A DNA stretch of 64,000 nt from Smittium culicis (taxonomy: Eukaryota; Kickxellomycota; Harpellomycetes; Harpellales; Legeriomycetaceae), in assembly GCA_001970855.1 (NCBI GenBank), contig LSSN01000120.1, forward strand, positions 1 through 64,000. Direction: 5' to 3'. Within the stretch, counting starts at the first letter, position 1. Every line of letters begins with the position of its first letter. Below are positions 1 through 10,272 of this stretch, piece after piece. The translations under genes were made by a program, and so were the position numbers. The notes below the pieces were generated by a model. That model saw nothing but the letters and a program-made list of their open reading frames with translations. It was not told where the DNA came from and made no database searches.

Positions 1-30
1 TGTTAGCAAATGAAATCATCAATTAGTAAA

Positions 31-168
31 ATTATCTAATGCATAATAATCAATGCTTATGATAATGTATTAGTGGATAGATAATCATGAATTATTTAAT
101 GCATAATAATCCAATCCTATACTGGTCTATTAGTGGATAGATAATCATAGATTATTTAATGCATAAAA
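31..168. repeat. 60-bp tandem repeat, about 2.3 copies
   Basis: Two consecutive 60-base units start at 31 and 91, and a third partial unit starts at 151. Each begins attat(c/t)taatgcata, and the two full units end with the block attagtggatagataatcat. The copies differ mainly in the middle of the unit. No coding potential is visible. Confidence 0.75.
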
Positions 169-519
169 TTATTAGTAACACAATGATCGATAATCGAATA
201 AGGTTTGCTACAGAGATAAACAAAGAGCTTCAAAGAATAAAGCTCTACATAAATAGAATAGCTACAATAATTATTATACTTTTAAAACACTATTTTTTCG
301 GCAACCTAAATTGTATAAAAGGGGCGCCAAAGTTATTTATAATATTTTCTTCAGTGGTTATCGCTAATAAATATTTTCCCATTCCTATTCTTATATATTA
401 TTTAAAAGCTTACAAAGCTAACAGTTTTGTTGTAAAAATGAATCTTACAATACAAAGACTGTCTTTTCCCCTTGTGGTTTTTGGTTAATCTCAATAACAT
501 ATTATTTATATTTATATAT

Positions 520-875
520 ATTAATCAATTTATTTTGTGCAACGTGAATGCGTGCCACATGACACATATTCACGTTAACTCTAGAATACCAATACTGGAT
601 TCTACAGCTATAAATACCTCGAGACAGTAAGTCTGGCCCGAGGAGAACTTTTATTATTTTGAAAGAAGATTTTATTTTCTTCTAGTTTTCCTAACTATCA
701 AATATTAACCTCTTAATAAAACTTTATAATTAAATTCAATTCTTAAATCTATTTTGCTTGTCGTGAGTGGATGAATAATTACAATCATCCTCTCATACTA
801 TAAGAGTCTATAACTAGTATAAGACTCTTTTGTAGAGCTAGGCGTTGTATAAAAAATTTTATACGACAATTTTGG
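520..875 (+). other. possible LTR or promoter-like remnant with two hairpins
   Basis: This stretch is less AT-rich than its surroundings. It carries a TATA-like sequence (ctataaatacctcgag, about 608-623) and two adjacent short hairpins. The first pairs aagagtct (802-809) with agactctt (822-829) around ACTAGT. The second pairs gtataaaa with ttttatac (about 847-864). A TATA box followed by a hairpin 3' end resembles a retroelement LTR, but no partner copy is seen in the window, so the assignment is weak. Confidence 0.3.
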
Positions 876-1253
876 TGATATTTTATATTATTCATATTAC
901 AGCTATTTCATGCATGGTTTTTAGGATAATATCGCTAATATTTATCTTCTTATTATTATATTTTTAATTGTACTATTTTTTCCTAAGAAGAAAGCCTATC
1001 AAAGAGCTTCTTTTACATTTATTTTTAAAGAAAATAAATTAAAAATAACAGGGAAAAAAAGAAATTATAATGTTGCTCTAAATATATCTATTTATTTTGT
1101 CTAATTGTTTAACCACAGCTGTCGTGGAATATTGTCCTGTTATCATTGTTTTTTTTTGAACCATTTAGTTTTTATCTTTAACAATTTCGATTTTTTACCA
1201 TCGCTATTACATCCATTCGTGTCATCCATAATTCTTAACTTTACTTTATCCTT

Positions 1254-1625
1254 TCAGGTGTTAAGTAAAGTATACAGGTCTGTATCAGTCTGGTTCAAAT
1301 TTAGCTGAGTTCTGGCTAGATTCAATTCCCAAATTGCCTTGGCACATAAAATGCTATGGTTTAGGATGTGTTTATTAAATTTTACTAGCATGTTCATTAT
1401 GTCAAATTTGTTGATATTGAATAAATAAGTATTGTTGGTGTGATAAGAAATACGTTTAAAAAATGGGGCTATTAATTCCCAATAAGACTTTTCCTTCACA
1501 CATTGAAAGAAAATATGTTTAGTGTCTTCTTTCTCAAAGCAATGCATGCATTTATTATTTGTTTGCGTATTAACTATCGCCATATTCTTTTCTGTCCATA
1601 AACTATTATGGTAAATGAAACTGTA
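1254..1625 (-). pseudogene. C-terminal fragment of a non-LTR retrotransposon ORF2
   Basis: A minus-strand reading frame of about 120 codons ends at 1254. It contains a zinc-binding pattern typical of the region after the reverse transcriptase in LINE ORF2 proteins: CMHC, then about seven residues, H, four residues, C (KCMHCFEKEDTKHIFFQC). The residues before it (FIYHNSLWTEKNMAIVN) align with the equivalent part of the better-preserved copy at 31767-32560 (FHNALITGEKIRTWNKGK), and both have an A-R-T motif downstream, so they look like one family. No reverse transcriptase core is present. A run of nine A on the minus strand (about 1150-1158) may be a remnant of a tail. Confidence 0.6.
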
Positions 1626-2028
1626 CTATTTTGATGCATACAATTATTACGTGTATCTATTTTTAACATATTACACGTCAATTGCAATGTAATTAATTTT
1701 ATTCTTTAATTAATTATTCTTAATGACGTATAACCGCACTAATTACTATCTAGTAATATATAGTGACTTGTAATATATAAATGTTACAAAACATGATAAA
1801 TAAAAAGAATAACTTCTATATATACCTTAATTAAAGACATATGAATAGGGGAAGAAAAAAAATATGAAAATTATATTATAATTATCTTCATCTTATAACT
1901 AATAAAATACTAAATAACTTTTATTATTAAAATTTTAAGATTAAATATTTAACATAAAATTAATAATATTGTGATCCTATTCACTATAAAACTACATCTA
2001 AAATGAGAAGCTAGATCTATTATAAGCT

Positions 2029-2076
2029 ATTTAAGAACTAATTTAAGAACTAATTTAAGAACTAATTTAAGAACTA
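2029..2076. repeat. 12-bp tandem repeat, 4 copies
   Basis: Four exact copies of atttaagaacta lie head to tail just outside the left LTR of the gypsy remnant. Confidence 0.85.
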
Positions 2077-2114
2077 ATTTTAGTATAAAAGCTAATAGTT
2101 ATACAACATTGTGT

Positions 2115-2620
2115 CACTTGAAAAAAATAAACTCATAAAAATAGAATTAATTAAAAGAATTATTGTGGATTTTTCTCTGCGTGGTTTACATGCAGTAATA
2201 TTTAATGTTGATGTCATTGATTTTGGTAAGAATTCCATAATCATAAATTCTGAGCTTACTTATAACATAATTTAATTTTAATTTGAACTAGATAATAGAT
2301 AATAGATAATAGATAATAGATAATAGATAATAGATAATAGATAATAGATAATAGATAATAGATAATAGATAATAGATAATAGATAATAGATAATAGATAA
2401 TAGATAATAGATAATAAAATAACTCCTTATAAAATTTTACAGAAGATTAGTGATAAAAATTTAATAAAACTAATAACTATAAGAATACATAATACAATTT
2501 CCCACTCTTTGAGCTATATTTCAACATGAATTAAAAATATACACGAAATTTATGGTAGAACTATTGTGGAATCAGCTAAATAATTTCATATTGACTAATA
2601 GATTGTACTCATAGAATCTT
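2115..2620 (+). repeat. left LTR of gypsy remnant, containing microsatellite
   Basis: It aligns piecewise with about 7740-8130: the shared pieces are 'tcataaaaat', 'gcgtggttta', 'cataatcat', 'agatcagtgata/agattagtgata' and 'ctatatttcaacatgaa/ctatattttaatacgaa'. Without the 126-base GATAATA tract it is about 380 bases, close to the right copy. Divergence between the two LTRs is high, so the insertion is old. Confidence 0.65.
2291..2416. repeat. (GATAATA)18 microsatellite
   Basis: Eighteen uninterrupted copies of the 7-base unit GATAATA lie inside the left LTR and are absent from the right LTR. The purity of the array contrasts with the heavy decay of the element around it, so the expansion is recent. 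Confidence 0.95.
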
Positions 2621-3654
2621 ACTTGAACTTATTGAAGCAAACTGAAACTTACCGAAACCGACTGAAATTTACTGAAACCATCCTAGAAATATTGAAAATA
2701 CAGGGAAAACAGATAAATAATCTTACCAATAATTTTATCTACTATTTTATTTAAAAATTTACGAAAATTTGCAAGATTTTCTAAATTCATGCAAGCGATA
2801 TTAAAAGAAAAAAAAATATACAGCACCTAGAATGACTAAAATCAAATCTCAATTACAACTTATAGAGCTTAGTGTTTTTAATGGATCACTTGAACATGAC
2901 CTCGAAAGTGAATTAAAAAGTTTGAACTGTATATGAAACGCAAACAATTTTTGGAAAATGATTATACCCAATTTGTGGAAATCTATTTGAAAGATAATTT
3001 AGTGTATCGCTATAACGTATACGGTGCAAATATAGATAGCTCGCACGAATTTAAATAATTTTTATAGAGTTCTTTTATGGGAAAGATTGCTGCTTGCTGT
3101 TAGGAAAGAACTGAAATAATAAAATCAATGCGGTGTATCAATCATGGAATTATCTTAAAAATTACAAATATTATTTAAAGCAGCGAAAGTAACCGATTCA
3201 AAAGTAAAAATCAAATATTTCATAGTTTCAGTTGACCCATCTTATAGAAAATCTATAACTCAATAGTAATGAAGGATTTTTGAAGAGTTATTGCACATCT
3301 CTGTGAAAAATCAAACAACTTGAGATCCTCTGCAGCGAATAATTGTAGTCTTTTGAATCTTAAAATATCGATGATACTGGATGAATCGTAAGTTTAAAAC
3401 CAGAAATATCTAGTCCAGAAAAAAAATGACAACATAAAAAATTTAATTTCGTATATTAAAGACATAAATAAATCAGACCCAATGTGCGAAACTCTTAATA
3501 AGAAATTTGACGAAATAAACTTGAACCTGATAAAAACTGTAAAAACCATTCAAAAAGTTCTTATAGACAGGTCTAATTATACTATAAGATGAAATAATAG
3601 AACTTATAACCATCATTGGTCAGGAAACTACACTAATAGAGATCACTTTATGAG

Positions 3655-3720
3655 AATCTGTTATTGCTTTTATTGTTTCGAACACAGGCACATACAAGCA
3701 AATTTTCCAAAAAGAAAAAA
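3655..3720 (+). pseudogene. gag zinc-knuckle remnant of the gypsy element
   Basis: The frame reads CYCFYCFEHRHIQANFPKRK. This is a CCHC nucleocapsid knuckle (C-x2-C-x4-H-x4-C) in which the last cysteine has become phenylalanine. Upstream (about 2830-3650) are further broken gag-like frames without a recognisable motif. Confidence 0.6.
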
Positions 3721-4212
3721 TTTAAATTTAATATTTCCAATAAAGAAAATATTATGGGGAGTAAGTTTATTCCACAAAAAAAACCAGTAAACTGTATGTA
3801 ATTGATTGACCCACATTAAATAAAGGAAAATTTCCCCGACACTAATCCACCTTAATCCGAATTATACTTAGCACAAAAACGCAAATTTGATATACAGAAA
3901 GTAGGAATAGATAAAAAGCACAAAATAAATGCTAATAAAAACTAAAATCAAACTGTGGTCAGTATTAAAGAAATAAAGAAGCCCGTAATAAGAAAGGCGA
4001 ATAAAAAGACCAAATTTACATCTAAAGATGTGCCATATTCAATAAAAAAAGAACTTACCAATACAAGTGCAAAAATTAACTTGGAACAGCTATTATAAAA
4101 TTCCCTACGGATAAGAAAAGAATTGATAAATTACTTCAGAAAGGAGAATGAATTAGAAATTAACAATATTAATAGATCTAATGAGTTGAATGCAAAATTT
4201 AAGACTAAACTG

Positions 4213-4560
4213 AATGATTTAGGCAGAAATCACTGGGCGTTATTGGATACTGGTGCAGCATGTTCCGTTATCTCATCATCATTTGTACAACACATATGAT
4301 TAATTGTTGACAATAAAACCTATCGGCTAACAGTAGCAGCGGATGGAAAGCGAAACACAGTAGAAATGATAATATTCGAATTATCTATAATTATTGCTGG
4401 AAGAGATTTTCCAATTGATATTATAGTTTTAAATCAGAACCTAAAAAATCTCATACTAGTTACAAATAAGATAAAAAGAAATATTGCTATCATATTTATA
4501 AATTGTAACCAATTAGTTTTTTCTAGAGATGAATATGACATAATATTGACCAAATCAGTA
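4213..4560 (+). pseudogene. aspartic protease remnant of the gypsy element
   Basis: The frame contains WALLDTGAACSVISSSF, the retroviral-type protease active-site motif (D-T-G-A) with its usual hydrophobic context. It is followed by a short open stretch to 4569 with the expected beta-strand-like pattern. A stop interrupts the frame shortly after the motif. Confidence 0.7.
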
Positions 4561-4839
4561 AGAAAATAATAGTATGCTAGAAATTAAGATGAAAATTTAT
4601 AATTTATGGAACAGGTGTGGAAGGTAATAAAATTGATTATGAAAATGAAGAATTGAAAAAATTATTAACTCAATAAAGACATTTTGGCGACCGAAGTCAC
4701 TGATACTATGCAAACTGATGCAATAGAGCACTATATTAAAACTGGGGATGCGAATCCAGTAAAAATAAACCTTATATAATACCACATCATATCAGATCAT
4801 TGGTTCAAGAGGGACTGTCTAATATGGAAAAAAAAAATC

Positions 4840-5520
4840 AATATTATCTCTTTGTATATCAGATTGGTGTACAAAAGTAGTGGCAGTATGGAAAAAGAAT
4901 GGTAAAATTAGGATATTTTTTGACTATAGATAGCTTAATTATGTTACCTAAAATGATCAATACCACTTAAATATAATACAAGGTATGTTTTACGCCCTCT
5001 CTAGATCGAAAATATACAGCTTATTTTATGCGCTTTCAGGTTTCTGAAAGGCTAAAATGAAGCTAGAAGATAGGAACAAAACAGCTTTTGCGATACCTGG
5101 ATGAGGAATTTATAGTAAAAATTTAATCCTGATTCGATAATTTAACAGCTTTAAACATTCCAAAAAAACTTCGGGAAACTTTAAGAGGTGCTCTTTTGAT
5201 TTCTTAATTAGTTTTCATTCATGATTTTGTAGTGTATTTTGATCGTATAGAACATAATTTGTAATATCTTAAGACCATGTTTGAACTACAGAAGAAAATA
5301 AATCAAAATTTCACAAAGAATAATTCAATTTGGGAGAATAAGACTTGAATTTCTCGGTCACGTTATATAAAATGATAGAATAGGCACAAGATCAGGTAAA
5401 GTAGAACATTTAAGGCAATTGAAAGGCTCGAAAAATCTAAAGCTTCCACCATTTCTTGGATTTACAGGTTACTACAGAAAAATTTCTCTGGAGTACGAAG
5501 AAAATGCGAGACCTTAACAT
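4840..5520 (+). pseudogene. reverse transcriptase remnant of the gypsy element
   Basis: Recognisable pieces in order are VWKKNGKIRIFFDYR (about 4890-4935), YALSRSKIYSLFYALSGF, the catalytic block now reading FVVYFDRIEHNL instead of the usual Y-x-D-D, then LEFLGHVI and PPFLGFTGYYRK (about 5445-5480). The second catalytic aspartate is lost and several stops intervene, so this copy cannot encode an active enzyme. Confidence 0.75.
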
Positions 5521-5639
5521 TATCTCCTCAAAAAATATAAGAAATAATAATAAACTAAAAAATTTCGAAAATGCAGTCGAATAAATTAAAAATTCGATCA
5601 CAGAGACTCCAATATTAGTACATCCAAACTGGAGTGTAA

Positions 5640-6060
5640 ATTTTATCTAAAAAATGATACCTCGATTAAATTTTTAGGTGAAATACTTCTACGAAAGGTA
5701 AACGGTTGATAATACGCTGTATAATTCACAAGACAAACTCATAAGTACACAGAAAAAAATTGCTCCGTTACATATATAGAAGAATTATTCGTAATATAGG
5801 CAGTGAAAAAAATTAGGTACTATTTATGAAGTAGAAAATTTAAAATGTTTACTGGCCATTATATGTTATTAAAAACATTAGATTCTAGTGACCACACTGA
5901 TGATTATCAATATAGTCTATAATTTTAAGGAAGTACGAATACATCATTGAACATAGAAAAGGATGCAATAATCCTTCTGAAATTTCATCTAAGAATAATA
6001 GATTTTCCTCACAATCCAGAGGTAAGAATGGTAAAACGAAGCTATAAGTTTTCTCATTGG
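5640..6060 (+). pseudogene. RNase H and tether remnant of the gypsy element
   Basis: Pieces such as FLGEILLRK, HKYTEKNCSVTYIEEL and RKFKMFTGHYMLLKTL match the Ty3 RNase H layout (EKNYSVTERELLA, then GRKF..TDHKPL). They are followed by HRKGCNNPSEISSKNN, the linker that usually reads HR-G-NN-AD-LSR. Stops are frequent. Confidence 0.65.
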
Positions 6061-6779
6061 ATTTTCTTAGCCTCATATAGTATAAGAAGAATATACCTGG
6101 CGGTAATTATCCAGAAGGTGAAGATGTAAAATTATAACAAATATGCGCAAAACGGGATACAAGTAATCGATAGAAGCACTTTTTGTTTTCCATGATGTTT
6201 TAATTGGATATAGATACTTTATTTAATTCTTTTAAAATAAGACTAATTTAATCTTTAAACAAAATGGGGGATTTATTTCTTGATAAAAATGCCTCACTTT
6301 TCTGAAGTGGAAATACTTTCACTTTTATACCATTTTCCTGATGAAAAATGTCACTACTATAAAAATATAAAGATAAAATTTAAGTTAAATAAAACTTGCA
6401 TATTCTTAATTGCTATATAAATAATCTAGTAGTGTCTAGACTACAAGCTAGACCCTTCATAAATTAACTAATTCATTTTTAATATATATAGCATATGCAA
6501 ATCAGCTATAGCAATGAGTCTTAGAACTCCACAACTGAAGCAGATAAATTATTAAATAATTCAAAGATATTTGGAAAATTCGAGGCGTTGAATGAAAATA
6601 TGCACATGGAACTATTCATAGAACGCATTAATAAAAATATGAAGGAATTAAAAATAGTTTCAAGATAGTAAAGAGATTATAAACAGGAATAAAAAAATTT
6701 GACTCGATCAAACAATTCGTGTCTCAATTCGGTTTATTCCAGAGGTATAAATGTGGACCTAGGAGAATAATCTAAATTA

Positions 6780-7260
6780 GTCCAAATAGTGCGACTGAAC
6801 CTTTTGGAATATTATGATTAGATTTTGTTCCGATATCAAAGATATCATGCGATGGAAAAAAATATTTCTGACTGCTATAGAATACTTAGCTAAGAGGACA
6901 ATATTCAGAACAAAAAAAGACATTGAATCACAAAAGGTAGTTAATTTTCTGTATTATGATGTTGCACAACATTATTTAATACCAAGATAGCTGAATACTT
7001 ATAGAGGAAGAAATTTTGCAAGCGATAATGCAGAAAATTTTTATAATTTTTTAAACGTTTAGCATAAGCAAACAAATTAATAAAGACCTAATCCTAATGG
7101 GAAAATAGAGCGATTAAATCAAAGTATAAAATGTGTGTTTTCAAAAATTTGTGAATCTGACCAAGATAATTGGGATAAATGCATTTGGAAAATGATGCTA
7201 ACTTTAAGAACAATGAAAATTCGAATCACAAAGTATAGTCGATCAGAATTAATACACCAA
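6780..7260 (+). pseudogene. integrase remnant of the gypsy element
   Basis: The frames show DGKKYFLTAIEYLAKRTIF, then a strand ending LNTYRGRNFASDNAENFYNF, then NPNGKIERLNQSIK and WDKCIWKMMLTLRT, which follow the retroviral integrase core order. The first aspartate context has become AIEYL and the second (usually S-D-R/N-G) has become TYRG, so catalytic acids are lost as well as the frame. Confidence 0.75.
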
Positions 7261-7739
7261 ATTATAATCATAACCCCTGTAGCTTGGATAACTTAGAAGT
7301 GAAAATGACGAAATCAATAAAGTCATATTTGTAAGGATAAAACTTATCGACATCTAAATTCTTGAAATGAGACTTAAAAAATTTAACTCATCAGTAAAAA
7401 ATAAAAAATACGAAGCGAGAAAGTATAAAGAAAACATAAAAATATTAAATTTAAATTTGGCGATAAAATAATTAATAAAATCGAGGTATGAGATAAATTA
7501 TGGTCAAAATGTGAAGGGTGATATACTATATATTATGTAAATGAAGGGAAATAATACTTTTTTCAGGGTATGAATGGAAATAGAGACCTACTGTACCTCT
7601 ATAGTTTAAAAATTTGAAATTAATCAGAAATATGATCCCAAAAATGAAACCAAGCGGATAATAACAACTTTAAGACGATTCAAATAGAATAGTAATAATT
7701 TATCTAAAAGACCAAACTTGTTCGAAGGAGTTGGGTTTA

Positions 7740-8130
7740 TCGTATGAAAAATAAATAGTCATAAAAATGGTAACAATTGAAAGCATGATTGGCGGATTTT
7801 CCATGCGTGGTTTAAATCTAAATTTTAAAAAATTGATGTTACTCGCTTAGATAAAAATTTCATAATCATGAGTTATAACTATCTTATAAATAAATTTTTA
7901 TTTAATTATTTAACTCAGTACAATATAAAAAAACAACGCCTTTAGAATATATACAAAAGATCAGTGATACAAATTAAATAAAATCTTTAATTATAAAAAA
8001 ATAAAATACAGGTCACACCAGTTGGACTATATTTTAATACGAAACTAAAATATACCCGAAAATTTTTTCGAGAAAAAAGCTAATGTTCAATAATTATCCA
8101 AGTTAAGATTATCACATATTAGCTGAAAAG
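7740..8130 (+). repeat. right LTR of gypsy remnant
   Basis: It follows the integrase remnant and aligns with the left repeat (see 2115-2620). It lacks the GATAATA array. The 3' boundary near 8130 is approximate. Confidence 0.6.
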
Positions 8131-8955
8131 GTTGCTATTAGACTTTTTTTTTTTTGTAGGAAAGAATTTCTAAAAGAATTGTCGTGTATCATATTTTTTA
8201 TATAATCTGCTTAGCTTTTTTATATGTATCATTTTTTAAATTAGTTTGTTCATAAATATCTTTCATTTATTTTACGCATTCCTCCGAAAATTAACACGCA
8301 GTAGCAGTAGGCTCATTTAATGCTGCTAAGATTTGACACAATTTGGTTTAGCCAATTTAAATATTTGTTTCATGTAGTAAATATATGCAGCTGTGATTTA
8401 TTGAACTATAAGGATATTTAAAGTTTTTGTGAAAATAAGCGTAAATGGTTTTTGGATGATTTTTTTAATGAAAAAGAATCAAATAATTCCAATATGAAGC
8501 GTTTATTTATTCGAAGCAGTTTTAAATTATTACAATAAATAAATATTTAAAATCAAGATAAAGATTTAAGAATAGAAATAAATGCAATTAAAAAAATTAG
8601 CAAGTATTATATTTTATTACTATGTTTGAAAGCTATTATTAGTTAATGGATAATAGATGAGATTTTCCTATTTATTTTTTTTTACAAAGGGTTACTTTTG
8701 TATTTTAGTTATTTGTAATATATTTAATTTTATTTGTACAACTTTGATAGAATATGGCAATATTATAATTTAAACAAGTGATTAAAAAATACTAAACGAG
8801 ATATCTTGCTTCAAGAAAAAAAATCAGAGGGATTTTCATCAGCTCGCTTGTTTTATTTTTTCTATAATAGAAAAATATATTAATAAAATAAGAATCGATG
8901 ATAATATGTTATCACCATTAATATTTTAGCTGTAACAAATATCAATGGTATTATC
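8131..8955. other. AT-rich intergenic DNA, nothing recognised
   Basis: No reading frame above noise, no RNA gene and no repeat structure beyond A/T runs is visible. Confidence 0.5.
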
Positions 8956-8959
8956 CGTG

Positions 8960-9300
8960 AGTAATGTTTATTTTATTTTATTTTATTTTTTTCAGAGATT
9001 TTATTAAACATAATATAAAAGTATACAAAAGACTAATAAAAAATATTTAAAAAGTTAAAAAAATATTCCAAAAATAATTTTTCAACCAACCCCCCTCCGC
9101 CGCTCTAGCAGCTCCATACCCACTGGGGATTGGGTTCAAAAGAGTTTTGATCTTTAATGCTACTAAATTTAATCTAAATTATGTAAATTATATAAAATAT
9201 CATATAGTAATTAGTTAAAAGGATAAAAAATATTGGTTTTCTAGAGAAATTATTTTGGATCTCTATCAGGGTCACCTGGACCTAAAGCTGCAATGGTATG
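8960..9300 (-). mobile_element. retroposon 3' end, copy B
   Basis: On the minus strand a G/C-richer block (about 9135-9085) ends in a frame reading RRGVG-stop. An A/T-rich tail with AATAAA follows, and it finishes in a taaaataaaa-type simple tail (about 8970-9000). Copy A, about 510 bases away, has the same plan. This arrangement is typical of the 3' end of a non-LTR retroposon, but the family is not recognised. Confidence 0.4.
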
Positions 9301-9479
9301 AGATCCTAATAGGTAGGCATATAATTGATTGAGATTAATTTATACCAAATTTTGCTTATTTTTTATTATAATTATTATTTTCAATAAAGTTTATTAAAGA
9401 ATAAAAAACTTTATATGCATCATACTTATAGAGAACCGGTTCAAGATAGCTAGAACCTATTAATACCATCATTAATTAA

Positions 9480-9855
9480 CGTTTTTATTTTTTTAATTTA
9501 TTTTTTTAAGGAATTTATTGAAACAGGACTAAAACATATTTAAAATAAAAATTAACTATTTAAAAAATATTACATAAAAAATACGCTTAGCCAACTCCAC
9601 TCCGGTCCTGTAGGGACTCTTTATCTGTTAGGCGTCGATTCAAGGGGGTTGATGAACATTTAATTTTCTCAAGAATCAATGTTTGGTGTAAAGAGATGGC
9701 CTCCAGGAATTTTGCTGTTGCCAATACAATTTTGGTGGCTGGAGTGTCGGAACCTTTGTAGATAGCAGACGAGCTAAGTTTTAACTCCTTATCCGGGAGC
9801 TTGCAAACTAACCTCTGCGAGATTGAAGAAGGCGCATAGAGTTTTTTTATTTCCT
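9480..9855 (-). mobile_element. retroposon 3' end with coding fragment, copy A
   Basis: The minus strand is open from about 9850 to a stop near 9593 with no ATG at its start. The roughly 84 codons include ISQRLVCKLPDKELKLSSS and end DRSGVG-stop. A tail follows with AATAAA (about 9515) and an A-rich run. The G/C content is clearly above the flanks. The protein is not recognised. Copy B ends the same way (GVG-stop, then the tail), so both are probably 5'-truncated members of one retroposon family. Confidence 0.45.
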
Positions 9856-10272
9856 TGAAACTTTAACATCATTTATTATACAGAACTTCATGCAATTGAA
9901 TTATAAAGAAGTGATTTTCCTAAAAGATTCAAAACATAAACATAATGAATCTATATTTACAAAAAAATAAAATAGGAGAGTGAGGATATGTAGATGATAA
10001 TTAGTGTGATTCGGTATATAATTAAATTGAAAAAAAAATTATAAATAAATATTATGGGTAGTGTATTAAATAGTTAATAGAGTGGGAAATTAAAATATAT
10101 GTTGATTAATGGGGAAAGTGAAAAACCATAAGATTTTTTCAGATTAAATAATAAACTAGTTGCAAGTAACTTCAGGGGCGCACCAGCTATAGCATAAAAT
10201 ATATAGTATTATTTGAAGTATTTTCAATTATTATCGCAGAAATATGGGATATATTCAAATAGCAAAAATTTC

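Larger units (their letters stand above)
2115..8130 (+). mobile_element. decayed Ty3/gypsy LTR retrotransposon
   Basis: The order of the recognisable remnants is gag zinc knuckle, aspartic protease, reverse transcriptase, RNase H, integrase, which is the Ty3/gypsy order. Every reading frame is broken by many stops and frameshifts. Two diverged direct repeats flank it: both contain the block 'gcgtggttta' (about 2180 and 7803) followed by 'cataatcat' and a shared A/T-rich tail. The left copy is longer only because it holds a microsatellite. Exact ends and a target duplication could not be fixed. The coding remnants are old, and substitutions and indels are spread throughout. Confidence 0.8.
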
